A stretch of 33,092 nucleotides of DNA from Paludibacter sp. UBA5753 (GCA_002427615.1 DIFH01000073.1:3703-36794), one strand, 5' to 3'; positions 18,686-28,100 are shown, counted from the stretch's first letter. Made by a program: numbers and translations. Notes: generated by a model not told the origin, from the sequence alone.

Positions 18686-20209
18686 TTAATGTTTCAGTTT
18701 CAATATAAAAGGATAAGCCGGCAAATCATATTCGTTATAAAGATTGGCTTTCACATTGTTATCAACAGCATAGCTAACTCCAGCAGGATTCCTTATACTG
18801 TCACTATATATAATCAATCTATTTTCTTTGATTTGAGTTTGGGCTTTTACTTTCTTGTTATTATCTTCCCAAATAAGAACATCATTTAACTCATTTCCCT
18901 TGATTTGTAATCCTTTTGCATTGTGGAAAGTGATTAGGATTTTATTTTCCGTTCTCTCAGCCTTATTTACCATAGGATAATCCGCTGGAAATTCCTTAAA
19001 TCCGTATATTTTATTGAGAGCCATGTCGGCGAAACGTTTTCCGAAAGGTTTTTTATCAACAGGATGCACATTCTCCGGATTTCCTATATCAATCGTACAA
19101 ATAACATAGGTACCTTTCTTTTTTGTCATTTTTAACTGCGCAGCTCTCAAGACAGCTGCTTTTTCCGGTGAGGGATAATTGAAGTTTGTCAATTGACCGA
19201 CAAGAACCGGAAAATTCTGATTCCACGAGTTTCTCCAGCTATCAATTAAGCTTTCCAACTGATGTTCATATTCATCCGCCCATTCAACACTATTCTCCCC
19301 CTGATACCATATTAAGCCTGAAATAGCGTACGGAATGCAGGGGCAAATCATTCCGTTATAAGGTCCACCCGGTTTATTGTGAGGTCGACTTATCATATAG
19401 AGGCTTTTCGGCATTTTTACACGCGCCCTGATAGCGTCATTCACCGAATCTTTTTTCCATAAGGTTACAGTATTTTCATATTTTATACTGTCCTCTTTAT
19501 ATCTTCCCAACCAGCCATTCCATCTGTCAATGGATTTTTTCAATTGATTATCTGAATTTTGTAAATCGGAAGAAATCCAGGATTCGATTCCCGTTCCAGC
19601 CCATGATGCCGATATTATTCCTATTGGGACATTTAATCTTTCCTGTAATCGAGCTGCAAAATAATAACTCATTGACGAGAAATATTTCAACGTCTCAGCG
19701 TTACTATTTTTCCATGCAACATTATTTTCAAAACGCTTACACTCTTTTTCTTCAGTCCTGTGTGGCACCAAAAAAAGGCGAATTTTTTTATTATTTATAT
19801 TTTTTATAAATTTCAATCCATCTTTTTCTTCAAAAAAAGACCAACCCATATTTGATTGCCCGCTTGTAAACCAAACTTCACCAATTAGAATATCAGATAA
19901 ACTAATCCTATCTGTGCCTTCTATTAGTATGTTGTAAGGACCTCCTGCAGCAGGCGTTTTGACAAATATTTTCCATTGACCATTTTTGTCCGTTTTCGTT
20001 CTGTATTCTTTGTTATTCCATCCGGTATTAATAGCAATATTTGTTTTGGGTTTATCCCATCCCCAAAGAGCAACATTGGATTTTTGTTTCAGAATCATAT
20101 TATTGCTGATAATATCCGGAAGAATAGTTGTTGCCGCATCTGAATTTCCAATGCAAATCAGGAAAGCACAGAAAAAAAGTGATTTAGAAAATTTTAAATG
20201 TCGTTTCAT
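18686..20209 (-). CDS. SASA-domain carbohydrate acetylesterase (sialate O-acetylesterase-like)
   Basis: A 507-aa secreted esterase of the SGNH/SASA type that removes O-acetyl groups from glycans. The signal peptide is about residues 1-25 (cleavage near GNSDA). An N-terminal beta-sandwich (SNNMILKQKSNVALWGWD) leads to the catalytic block GEVWFTSGQSNMGW with Ser119. Next is GLIWYQGENSVEWADEY, the family's Gln/Glu block, and VHPVDKKPFGKRFAD with His382. The family name comes from sialic acid, but many PUL members act on acetylated plant or algal sugars, and nothing else here (no sialidase, lyase or sialic transporter) points to sialate. It lies 16 bases after the 20226-22208 gene and is clearly in one operon with it. 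It probably exposes acetylated residues for the alpha-exoglycosidases. Confidence 0.9.
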   Translation of the reverse strand: MKRHLKFSKSLFFCAFLICIGNSDAATTILPDIISNNMILKQKSNVALWGWDKPKTNIAINTGWNNKEYRTKTDKNGQWKIFVKTPAAGGPYNILIEGTDRISLSDILIGEVWFTSGQSNMGWSFFEEKDGLKFIKNINNKKIRLFLVPHRTEEKECKRFENNVAWKNSNAETLKYFSSMSYYFAARLQERLNVPIGIISASWAGTGIESWISSDLQNSDNQLKKSIDRWNGWLGRYKEDSIKYENTVTLWKKDSVNDAIRARVKMPKSLYMISRPHNKPGGPYNGMICPCIPYAISGLIWYQGENSVEWADEYEHQLESLIDSWRNSWNQNFPVLVGQLTNFNYPSPEKAAVLRAAQLKMTKKKGTYVICTIDIGNPENVHPVDKKPFGKRFADMALNKIYGFKEFPADYPMVNKAERTENKILITFHNAKGLQIKGNELNDVLIWEDNNKKVKAQTQIKENRLIIYSDSIRNPAGVSYAVDNNVKANLYNEYDLPAYPFILKLKH

Positions 20210-20225
20210 TATAATTTATTCAATA

Positions 20226-22208
20226 TCAGTTGATAACAAATAATTTAGACGGAGAATATTTCTTAGTAAAATGTTGATTTCCACAGACAACACTTATTAT
20301 ATAAATATCTTTACGTAAATCATTCATCGAAACAGTTGAAGAGAAATAAAAACTATCTTCAGCTATTAATTTTCCCATCATATCATAAATTTTCATCTCC
20401 GCTTTCTCATTTTGGAAACCATTCAAGCTAACGCGGCCATTGGAGTCAATTTGAATCATATCTCCTAATCCTGTAACTTCATTTATTCCTGATAAAAGCG
20501 GGTCTTTATCAGTAATAATGTTTTTTACATTTTTTGTATAATACTCTTTATTGTTTGGGATTAAGAAATTCGCGCCATGATCACGCGCCCAGGTTGCCGG
20601 CTGTATTATATTTTGATAATAATACCCTCCATCTATCGCATTTAAAAATACGCATGGTTTTGGGCAATCTTTTATCGTATTACGATGAATAGCTATATTT
20701 GTAAATCCACCGGCAGGAGACAAATCTCCGTTTGCAGATTCCAATACAACTGTGATGGCTGCACATTGTGAACGATTCAAATTCTGCCGCCACATACACG
20801 TTTCTATATAATTCTCACTAATATCCAGATTACTTGATAATCCGCCTTCCATCCAGTTAAATTCTGGTGCAACTATAATAGGTCCTGCCCCTGTATAAGT
20901 AAGTGTGTTTTTTTGTATTTTACCATTCGATGCTTTTATCATCATTCCTCTTCCAAGCACATGTCCTATTGTATTATTGACAACTTCAAACCCGCCGCCT
21001 ATTCTTTCATTCGGACAAACCACATCACCCAACTGAATAGTTCCCATTTTGGCCCAGTCTTCAGCTGAAAACCGCACCATAATAGTATTGATGTATCTCT
21101 TATCTTTAATATCGTTAAAATAAGACAAGCATGTATTTATTTCGGTTGTTGTCGGAGGAGTCGATGATGATACGTAAGTTGGTTGAGCAGTCCCTCTTAC
21201 AACTCCATTGTTTGTTATGATGGATACATTTTCACCCTGCTTTACAGATACATCATTAAAAGAGTAATCCCTTGTTATAAAATACAACTGGTAACGAGTG
21301 TTATCAATTTTTGAAACCGGATAAAAATTGCCATGAATAGCAATAGGATCATCAGTCAAATAACGAAGTGTGCATTCTTCAATTTTAGGTCCTATTTTCG
21401 CGTGCAGGCTATGAATCCCGTCAGCTATCCCAGGACGCAAACGATCCTGAAGATATTTCGGATCATTCAATTTCCGATCAATCACACAGCGGTAATAATA
21501 TGTGTTTTCACAATTAGAGTCAGTAAAATGAAAAGTAGGAGAATCGTATATGGTAACTCTATCCATTGTCATGTTTTTACAATAATTCATTGTTAAGCAA
21601 TGTCCCAGGTATCCGGTAGGAATATTGTTTAATACAATGAAATCTCCCACTTTATATGTATTCGATTTCGGCATGGCTAAAATCAGTCGGACTGTTCTTC
21701 CGCCCAAAGACTGAATCGGATCGTTAATTTGATTGGCGTATAAATTCCAAATCATCTCCCGCGTATTTTTATCGTAAAAAACTACTCTGTTTTGTATAGT
21801 TGCGGGATTAGGCATTGGCCATCCATCATGTATTTCAACGTCCAGTGTTTTGGCATCAGACGACATAGCAACGATAGTTCCCTGTGTTGAACAAGGAGGA
21901 TCATACTCAATGATTAAGTTCGAAAAAACCACATTTTCACAATTTTCAAAAGCAAAAGCCTGTTTCTGGTAGTTGCAAATTATAGTGGAACCATTTCCAT
22001 TTATTTGGACATTCTTCTTATTGTAAAATAGATAAGCGCCTTTTCCATTTTTCAAATCAAGAATATACGTTCCTTTAGGTATATCAATAACAGAATTATT
22101 GATTTGGGCATCAAGAACAACGCGCAAATCATCCGTAGTTTGTGCATTAACGAAAATAACGCTAATAAAAAGCATTGAGAAAGCGATATATCTTATTTTA
22201 TTTTTCAT
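20226..22208 (-). CDS. Secreted parallel beta-helix glycosidase candidate (GH110-like) with T9SS tail
   Basis: A 660-aa protein with signal peptide MKNKIRYIAFSMLFISVIFVNA. Rungs of a right-handed beta-helix run from about 30 to 555 (FENCENVVFSNLIIEYDP, CLTMNYCKNMTMDRVTIYDSP). An acidic cluster LTDDPIAIHG, with D286, D287 and H292, follows ADGIHS and resembles the DDxxNxHG motif of GH110 alpha-1,3-galactosidases; that reading is by eye and not certain. The C-terminal 80 residues (VSLNGFQNEKAEMKIYDMMGKLI...LRKDIYIISVV) look like a T9SS sorting domain but end in SPSKLFVIN beyond the usual basic end. It is 51 bases after the GH63-type gene and 16 before the esterase. A GH110 role would fit the other alpha-acting enzymes here; a lyase or non-catalytic helix remains possible. 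Confidence 0.65.
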   Translation of the reverse strand: MKNKIRYIAFSMLFISVIFVNAQTTDDLRVVLDAQINNSVIDIPKGTYILDLKNGKGAYLFYNKKNVQINGNGSTIICNYQKQAFAFENCENVVFSNLIIEYDPPCSTQGTIVAMSSDAKTLDVEIHDGWPMPNPATIQNRVVFYDKNTREMIWNLYANQINDPIQSLGGRTVRLILAMPKSNTYKVGDFIVLNNIPTGYLGHCLTMNYCKNMTMDRVTIYDSPTFHFTDSNCENTYYYRCVIDRKLNDPKYLQDRLRPGIADGIHSLHAKIGPKIEECTLRYLTDDPIAIHGNFYPVSKIDNTRYQLYFITRDYSFNDVSVKQGENVSIITNNGVVRGTAQPTYVSSSTPPTTTEINTCLSYFNDIKDKRYINTIMVRFSAEDWAKMGTIQLGDVVCPNERIGGGFEVVNNTIGHVLGRGMMIKASNGKIQKNTLTYTGAGPIIVAPEFNWMEGGLSSNLDISENYIETCMWRQNLNRSQCAAITVVLESANGDLSPAGGFTNIAIHRNTIKDCPKPCVFLNAIDGGYYYQNIIQPATWARDHGANFLIPNNKEYYTKNVKNIITDKDPLLSGINEVTGLGDMIQIDSNGRVSLNGFQNEKAEMKIYDMMGKLIAEDSFYFSSTVSMNDLRKDIYIISVVCGNQHFTKKYSPSKLFVIN

Positions 22209-22259
22209 TTCTATTAATTATAATGAGTTGGTAATTATTATATTATCCCCTATAATGGC

Positions 22260-23603
22260 TTAAAATTCTTTTAATAGTGGCCTTTTCTCCATCCAAGCCA
22301 GCATATTCAGAACTAAATAATTCCAGTTCTGAAATCCGGAATTAAGAATAGGTTCTCCATTTTCAGGCTGATAGTATTCGTGTAATGCTCCGAAACGTTT
22401 AAAATCTTTACCAAATAATATTATTGTTTTTGATGCAAGTTCATCCGCTTCTTTCTCAAATCCATAGTTAACCAAGCCTCTCCAGATCATATAATTTGAA
22501 ATTCCCCAAACAGGACCTAACCAAGATGATGGATTACCGGTAGCTTTTAAATTATACATTTTCTCCATCTTTGAAAGTGTTCGAATTCCATACGGTGCAT
22601 TAAAAGTAGCTTTGTTTTTAAAATGCTCCTTTACCATTCTTTCAGCTTGTTCCGGTGTTGCTATGTCTGCCCACATTGCCAGGAATCCCGACCACACTCC
22701 TATTCTCATAATTAAACAATCCCAATCCCTTGGCATTCCCGAATGTCTTTCAAAAGTATCTGGTTCTTTTACCGGCAATAAATTGAGGTCCACGCTATAA
22801 AAGAATCCATCTCTTTCATCCCAGCAATTTTTTTGAATTGCGGCTTTGAGATCCATGGCATTACGTTTATATTGAGGTGCTATCTCATTTAGATTCAACG
22901 CATCACACAGGTATGACATAGCTTCCAATTCTTTATACATCAGACAATTCAACAAAATGGATCCCGAACTTTTCTCTGGTCGATAAAATGTACAGGGGTC
23001 GTTATCCACTCCAATCGCAACATCGTTTTGCCAGTAATACAATCCTGTCGCCCGATCCCGGTGATGGTTTACATAATTATTTACAAAAGTTTGTAAATGA
23101 TAAAATTTACTTCTGAGCCATTCAGCATTTCCACCGTTCAATTGGGTAAGAAAAGCGGCATGTTGTGCGAGACATGGCTTATGCATATTTACCCTGTAAA
23201 TTTCTTTAGGGTGGATTTTATCTCTTTCCGCATCACGATTTAGACTTATCGGTATCCATCCATCAATTCCACTGAATTCTAAAAAATTCAATACGCAACC
23301 CTGTTCATATTTTAAAGCTTCTTTCGAATCATTTTTATTTCCTGTGTCAGATAAAATCTGACGTAACGCTATATTTGTCAACCAGGAATCCCAATCCCAT
23401 AAGACATCGGAATATTGGTCGCTTCCGGGAGTAATAAAAGGAAACTTTAAAGCGCCTCCTGCTTCCCTGTACATACCTTTATAGTCATTATAAATAGTTT
23501 TCTTTATGATAAGACTATAATTCTTCCATTCTGTATTTTCCTGAGAATGGAGTAAAATAAATGGCAATAATAACGTTATAAATAATAAATATGGTTTCTT
23601 CAT
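22260..23603 (-). CDS. GH63/GH37-clan (alpha/alpha)6-barrel glycosidase
   Basis: A 447-aa enzyme of the MGH1-like superfamily that includes GH63 alpha-glucosidases, mannosylglycerate hydrolases and trehalases, which invert at the anomeric carbon. I start it at Met 23603, where MKKPYLLFITLLLPFILLHSQ is a signal peptide, not at the in-frame Met at 23639. Clan signatures are visible: DVLWDWDSWLTNIA, GLYYWQNDVAIGVDNDP with candidate acid D200, SSWLGPVWGISNYMIWRGL, and LHEYYQPENGEP with candidate base E409. It is short, a bare catalytic barrel, unlike the about 780-aa E. coli YgjK. Calling it trehalase would be unsafe because the trehalase signatures are absent. It starts a tight run with the next two genes (gaps 51 and 16) after a 151-base gap with a hairpin. 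Confidence 0.8.
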   Translation of the reverse strand: MKKPYLLFITLLLPFILLHSQENTEWKNYSLIIKKTIYNDYKGMYREAGGALKFPFITPGSDQYSDVLWDWDSWLTNIALRQILSDTGNKNDSKEALKYEQGCVLNFLEFSGIDGWIPISLNRDAERDKIHPKEIYRVNMHKPCLAQHAAFLTQLNGGNAEWLRSKFYHLQTFVNNYVNHHRDRATGLYYWQNDVAIGVDNDPCTFYRPEKSSGSILLNCLMYKELEAMSYLCDALNLNEIAPQYKRNAMDLKAAIQKNCWDERDGFFYSVDLNLLPVKEPDTFERHSGMPRDWDCLIMRIGVWSGFLAMWADIATPEQAERMVKEHFKNKATFNAPYGIRTLSKMEKMYNLKATGNPSSWLGPVWGISNYMIWRGLVNYGFEKEADELASKTIILFGKDFKRFGALHEYYQPENGEPILNSGFQNWNYLVLNMLAWMEKRPLLKEF

Positions 23604-23703
23604 TTTTGTGCGTATAATTAGCCCATCCAAACTTTCCACAAAGAAAGCTTAATTAGCGGTACTTAAAGTTAAGGTGTATATTTTTATGAGACACTTGATT
23701 TGA

Positions 23704-23745
23704 AACAAGGGGAGTAAGGTAAAAACACCGGTACTCCTCCTTGTT
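23704..23745 (-). terminator. Putative terminator of the 23755-25620 gene
   Basis: Arms aacaaggggagta (23704-23716) and tactcctccttgtt (23732-23745) pair over 13 bases with one bulge. The stem begins nine bases after the stop codon, and the minus-strand RNA continues as tcaaatc, only weakly U-rich. It would separate this gene from the GH63-type gene downstream. Confidence 0.55.
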
Positions 23746-23754
23746 CTAATGATT

Positions 23755-25620
23755 TTATTTCAGAATTTTATGTGTGTATGAGTTGCCTTGATTGTCTACA
23801 ATTTGCACCAGATAAATTCCTTTTTCTAAGGACTCTACATGCATAGATTTTGTGTTGCTTGCAGATTTCAAACAAGAACCTGAAATTGAATATATTTTTG
23901 CAGAAATGATTTCTTTCGAAAAATACAATATATTATCCCACGGATTCAGGAAAGCCATAACTTGTGTACCCCCCTTCACCGTTGGCACAGATGAAAAAGA
24001 ATTGTACTCAAATGCACCTAAATCTTTAAAGGAACCTCCAATGGGAACACCTCGCATATCAGTTTGGGGAATAAGTTCTTGCCCTTTGTAAATAAGACTT
24101 GAAATACCATTGTCAATGGCATAGGCGCTTTCACTATTAATTTCAATATATGGAGTCACCGAACTCTCAGAACTACTTAATACTCGGGAAATTCCAACCT
24201 GATTCAGCTTTTGATCTGTAGTTTTACCCCGAATACTTTTGTTGTAGTTAGCTGTAGCTGCATCCGTATTAAGGAAATAATACAAAAAACCATTACCCCA
24301 AGTATCGCTATAACTTCCCCCTACACCATCAACAACATTATTCTGAATGATATAGGTACCTGTTGATCGTCCATCTGTCTCTCTGATCGCCCAACCGTAT
24401 CCCATTTGGTCGACAACAGTAGTTGCATCAATAGTTATCGGTTCCGTCATACAATCCAACAGGATATTATTTACAAAAATCATATCAAAATTACCTCCGA
24501 AATCGGTAAGATTTATTGCCGTCTGATCGGCCAAAACCAAACCATCGGCTCCCGTGTTATTCATAATTGATGTGTTATTAACAAAAATCATGCTTCCGGA
24601 TAAACCAGTATTAATTGTAGGCCTTTGGCTTGTTATGATATTTGCTTGAGGACCACTTGTACGATTTTTATACATTACATTGTTTATAAATTTCAAATTC
24701 ATAATACCGTTATCAGGTCTTATCCAACGTAAAAAACCGCTTGATCCATCCGATTTGTTATTTGCAATGGTACAATTTGAAAAAGTAACATTCGCATTAC
24801 ATTGATTCCCTATCTCAAGCCGGATACCTCCTGAATTAGCATTTTTTGCCTTGTTTTTTGCATAATTAGAATCAAAGAAGCATTTATCAAACAAAACATC
24901 TATGTTTTTACCATCAATCCAAAACGCTCCGCCTCCGGCTCCAGTACCATCTACTACTGTGCCGTTAACCGTTTGATTATTTCTAAAAATGCTATTTTCG
25001 AAAGAAGCAGATAAAGGCATTTCTGTTTCTTTTAAAAATATAGCTCCTCCTTGAAAAGCTTTACAATTTTCAAAAATTGAATTTTTAACCGTTAATTTAC
25101 CTTCGCTCCAAATGGCACCTCCACGGCAATTGACACCGGCATCCACCACCACATTTTTCACAATAACATTGTCAAGAACCAGTTCAGAATAGGGGTTTAC
25201 ATAAATCATTCCACCTGCACCGTTTCCAGCTTGTCTGTTCATGTTTTTCAGCGTAATGTCTTTCAGTGTCAGTTTAACATCCTTCAGATCGAAAAAATAC
25301 GATGTATTTATATCTCCACCATTAAATTCATCATCGTTTAGTGCCATTAAAGCAGCTCCGGGTGCGCCTCCCTTTATTGTTACTTCCTTAAGAGTTTTTC
25401 CCTGACTAACATCCACGACCGGATCCAGATAAACTTCATCCAATACAACGATAGTACATCCTTCCGTCCAGGCTGCTGCATTCAATGTTCCCCAGGTAGC
25501 ATCCTGAGTTCCCGCATTCGAATCTTGTCCTGTTGAGCTTACATAAAATGTGTCTTGCGACATCAAATGAACAGGCAATAAAAATATTGCCAATAAAACT
25601 AAGTAAAATAATTTCTTCAT
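23755..25620 (-). CDS. Secreted right-handed beta-helix protein with T9SS sorting domain
   Basis: A 621-aa protein with signal peptide (about 1-21, ending HLMSQ), then DTFYVSSTGQDSNAGTQDATWGTL, a start typical of DUF1565/choice-of-anchor Q beta-helix proteins. Helix rungs run from about 60 to 480 (LTLKDITLKNMN, NSIFENCKAFQGGAIFL, NCTIANNKSD). A closing MRGVPIGGSFKDLGAFEYN matches the anchor Q region. The last 80 residues (ILYFSKEIISAKIYSISGSCLK...LEKGIYLVQIV) form a type A T9SS sorting domain. It resembles the 1599-3020 product in layout. No catalytic residues can be named, so it may be a surface lyase, hydrolase or adhesin. It is flanked by 215 and 151 bases of non-coding DNA with hairpins on both sides, so it is probably its own transcription unit. 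Confidence 0.8.
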   Translation of the reverse strand: MKKLFYLVLLAIFLLPVHLMSQDTFYVSSTGQDSNAGTQDATWGTLNAAAWTEGCTIVVLDEVYLDPVVDVSQGKTLKEVTIKGGAPGAALMALNDDEFNGGDINTSYFFDLKDVKLTLKDITLKNMNRQAGNGAGGMIYVNPYSELVLDNVIVKNVVVDAGVNCRGGAIWSEGKLTVKNSIFENCKAFQGGAIFLKETEMPLSASFENSIFRNNQTVNGTVVDGTGAGGGAFWIDGKNIDVLFDKCFFDSNYAKNKAKNANSGGIRLEIGNQCNANVTFSNCTIANNKSDGSSGFLRWIRPDNGIMNLKFINNVMYKNRTSGPQANIITSQRPTINTGLSGSMIFVNNTSIMNNTGADGLVLADQTAINLTDFGGNFDMIFVNNILLDCMTEPITIDATTVVDQMGYGWAIRETDGRSTGTYIIQNNVVDGVGGSYSDTWGNGFLYYFLNTDAATANYNKSIRGKTTDQKLNQVGISRVLSSSESSVTPYIEINSESAYAIDNGISSLIYKGQELIPQTDMRGVPIGGSFKDLGAFEYNSFSSVPTVKGGTQVMAFLNPWDNILYFSKEIISAKIYSISGSCLKSASNTKSMHVESLEKGIYLVQIVDNQGNSYTHKILK

Positions 25621-25778
25621 GATCTTTAAAAATTAATTGTTAAACAAATTATTAGTTAATAAATTATTATAAAAGCTGTTTTCTAACTGTTTTTTGATCT
25701 AATAGTTATTAATTCATCTTTAATGTTTGGAAACTGATTCTGAAAATGTTGCTTTTTTATGAATAAGTTTTAAAGTTT

Positions 25779-25804
25779 GGAATACGCCTTTTACAGCGTA
25801 TCCC
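25779..25804 (-). terminator. Putative terminator of the GH92 gene
   Basis: Arms ggaatacgc (25779-25787) and gcgtatccc (25796-25804) form nine pairs with one G-U around an eight-base loop, 31 bases after the GH92 stop. The RNA downstream is aaactttaaaac, so the U-tract is poor. The rest of the gap (25621-25778) is AT-rich with no clear promoter box. Confidence 0.45.
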
Positions 25805-25835
25805 AAAACTAAACAACTTTTTTACACCTTAATCA

Positions 25836-28034
25836 CTAATTTGCTTTCATTTCGAACTCTAACGTTCCACCGTGCATAATATCGTCGTAAGTAATTACAT
25901 AGCCTGTTACCTCTTTTCCATTGAGTTTAACAGAATTTACATATTTATTTGTTTCAGATAGATTGTGGGCTATCATTGTAAATATTTTTCCATTTTGCAA
26001 CCTTATTTTCGCTTTTGGAATTTGCGGAGCTCCTATAATATATTCTTTGCTGACCGGATTAACCGGATAAAATCCTAATGCACTAAACATATACCATGCT
26101 GACATCTGACCGCAATCATCATTTCCACATAATCCGTTAGGTTTTGGTAAATAAAAACGATCAAATATTTCACGTACCAATTCGGCTGTGCGATGATTCT
26201 TACCGATCATCGAATAAATATAAACTACATGATGGCTTGGTTCATTACCATGTGCATATTGACCTATCAGACCGGTCACATCGCTTACAAATCCGTTCTG
26301 AATTTCTCTTTTATCAATATTAAAGAGCGAGTCAAGCTTCACCGAAGCATTTTGTTTCCCTCCCATTAATTTGATTAACCCATTTATATCTTGTTGCACA
26401 TGCCAGGTATATTGCCATGCGTTTCCTTCAGTATAGTCGCCACCGATGTCTTCTGCATGCGATAAATGATAGGGATTGAAGGGTGTACGCCACACGCCTT
26501 TGGAGTCTTTACCCCTCATTAATCCTGTCACCGGATCAAATAAGTTTTTATAATATCCGGAACGTTTCATAAAAAATTTGTAATCACCATCTTTCCCCTG
26601 ATTTTTTGCTAATTGAGCTGCACAATAATCATCGTAAGAACATTCCAGAGTCCTTGAAACAGATTCTTCAGGTACAATATCAAATGGGAAATAACCATAT
26701 TTATCATATATGTCCGAATCATATTTATTATGCGAAATAGTCAGAGATTTTTTAATCAAGTTGTACGCTCTTTCGGAATCAATGCCCGGTAGTTTTTTTA
26801 AACAGGCCTCGACGACTATAGGGACGGCATGATTGCCAATCATACAGTAGGTTTCTTTTCCCCATAAAGTCCAAATAGGTAAGTAACCGTATGCTTCAGC
26901 ATGAAGCAACATTGAATTTACCATATCTGGTACTAATTCGGGAGTGAGGATTGTGTACATTGGATTTGCCGCACGGTAGGTATCCCATAAAGATAATGTA
27001 GAATAATACTTGCCGAAAGGGGATTTGGAAACTAAATCAGTCGGTCCTCTATATTGACCATCTACATCGGCAATATTATTTGGTTGTATCAATAAATGAT
27101 ACATGGAAGTATAAAAATTCGTTTTTTGACTATCGGAACCTTCTATTTGAACCCGAGATAAATATTCTTCCCATTTGTTTTCAGCAGCCAGCCTTACTTT
27201 TTCAAAATTCCAATGATTTATTTCTGTTATCAGGTTCTTTTTTGCTCCTTCAATACCTGTCATGGAAAAAGCTATTTTCATTTGAACTTGCTTTACATTC
27301 CGGTCAAAATGAAATATTTTCCTGTACTCTTTATTATTATCATCAGGGATACTTTCAAGGCTGATTATCGGTTTATCAAATTTAATCACATAAAAAACAT
27401 CACGTTCAACCCATGCACGTACTCTTTGATGTCCGGTAACAGTATATTCATCTATTACTTGAATATCTGAAACAACAACCCTGTTATTGTAGCTCTTTTG
27501 GCTACTGTAGCTCTTTTGACTACCAATTAAACCACTTTGAAAATCAATATATATTGTTGGATTTCCTTCCTCAAATAAATAACGATGCATTGCAACATGC
27601 GGACTCGCTGTTAATTCAACATTGACACTATTATTAACAGCAAGTCCGGTCAACTTAACCTCATAATAGCCAGGTGACGCTTTTTCCGAATCTTTTTTAT
27701 AATCGCTCTTAAAATCATCCGTCGGTTTACCGGAAAAAGGCATGACTAATAAGTCCCCCATATCAGGAACCCCCGTACCATTGAGTCTGTTTTGGGAGAA
27801 TCCCCATATTTTAGTATCCTCATACCGATAGCCGGCACAATAGTCCCAACTGAAATTACCTGTTTGAGGACCGGGTTGAACCATGCCAAATGGATAAGAC
27901 GCTCCAGGGAAAGTGTGACCATTATCAGTGGTACCTATAAAAGGATTTACATAATGTATGATATTCTTTGATTGCGCTGCGAAACATACAACCATTAGAC
28001 AACATACAATTAAGAAATAATTAATGCTTTTCAT
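25836..28034 (-). CDS. GH92 alpha-mannosidase
   Basis: A 732-aa calcium-dependent exo-alpha-mannosidase family enzyme. I place the start at 28034, since MKSINYFLIVCCLMVVCFAAQS is a signal peptide; an in-frame Met at 28127 lies inside the operator repeats and would be upstream of the promoter. Family blocks are complete: HYVNPFIGTTDNGHTFPGASYPFGMVQPGP, GTGVPDMGDLL, LWDTYRAANP, MIGNHAVP, YTEGNAWQYTW with general acid E536, and GNDDCGQMSAWY with D639/D640. An 18-base tandem duplication (27489-27524) repeats SQKSYS/SQKSYN in the N-terminal beta-sandwich. It stands alone between the regulator and a hairpin, with the only clear promoter of the locus and three 11-bp repeats before it. It would remove alpha-mannose from N-glycan-like or mannan substrates. 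Confidence 0.95.
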   Translation of the reverse strand: MKSINYFLIVCCLMVVCFAAQSKNIIHYVNPFIGTTDNGHTFPGASYPFGMVQPGPQTGNFSWDYCAGYRYEDTKIWGFSQNRLNGTGVPDMGDLLVMPFSGKPTDDFKSDYKKDSEKASPGYYEVKLTGLAVNNSVNVELTASPHVAMHRYLFEEGNPTIYIDFQSGLIGSQKSYSSQKSYNNRVVVSDIQVIDEYTVTGHQRVRAWVERDVFYVIKFDKPIISLESIPDDNNKEYRKIFHFDRNVKQVQMKIAFSMTGIEGAKKNLITEINHWNFEKVRLAAENKWEEYLSRVQIEGSDSQKTNFYTSMYHLLIQPNNIADVDGQYRGPTDLVSKSPFGKYYSTLSLWDTYRAANPMYTILTPELVPDMVNSMLLHAEAYGYLPIWTLWGKETYCMIGNHAVPIVVEACLKKLPGIDSERAYNLIKKSLTISHNKYDSDIYDKYGYFPFDIVPEESVSRTLECSYDDYCAAQLAKNQGKDGDYKFFMKRSGYYKNLFDPVTGLMRGKDSKGVWRTPFNPYHLSHAEDIGGDYTEGNAWQYTWHVQQDINGLIKLMGGKQNASVKLDSLFNIDKREIQNGFVSDVTGLIGQYAHGNEPSHHVVYIYSMIGKNHRTAELVREIFDRFYLPKPNGLCGNDDCGQMSAWYMFSALGFYPVNPVSKEYIIGAPQIPKAKIRLQNGKIFTMIAHNLSETNKYVNSVKLNGKEVTGYVITYDDIMHGGTLEFEMKAN
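27489..27524. repeat. 18-bp in-frame tandem duplication within the GH92 gene
   Basis: gtagctcttttggctact (27489-27506) is followed by gtagctcttttgactacc (27507-27524), with two differences. It adds six residues in the N-terminal domain between GLIG and NNRVVV, and keeps the frame. Confidence 0.8.
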
Positions 28035-28100
28035 AATATAGATTTTATCAAGTATAAGATTTTTATAATGAACAAAAAAAATTTCCGTTTCATTAATATG

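Noticed and set aside
18655..18690. Third copy of the structured leader before GH36
   Set aside because: Only about a dozen bases resemble the leader end (atgctggtttca); the start-codon stem is absent.
18686..20209. A sialic acid utilization locus based on the sialate O-acetylesterase-like gene
   Set aside because: No sialidase, sialate lyase, epimerase or sialic transporter is present, and SASA esterases act on many glycans.
22260..23639. Naming the GH63-type protein trehalase
   Set aside because: Trehalase signature motifs are missing; only clan-level features (WDWDSW, GVDNDP, HEYYQPENG) are visible.
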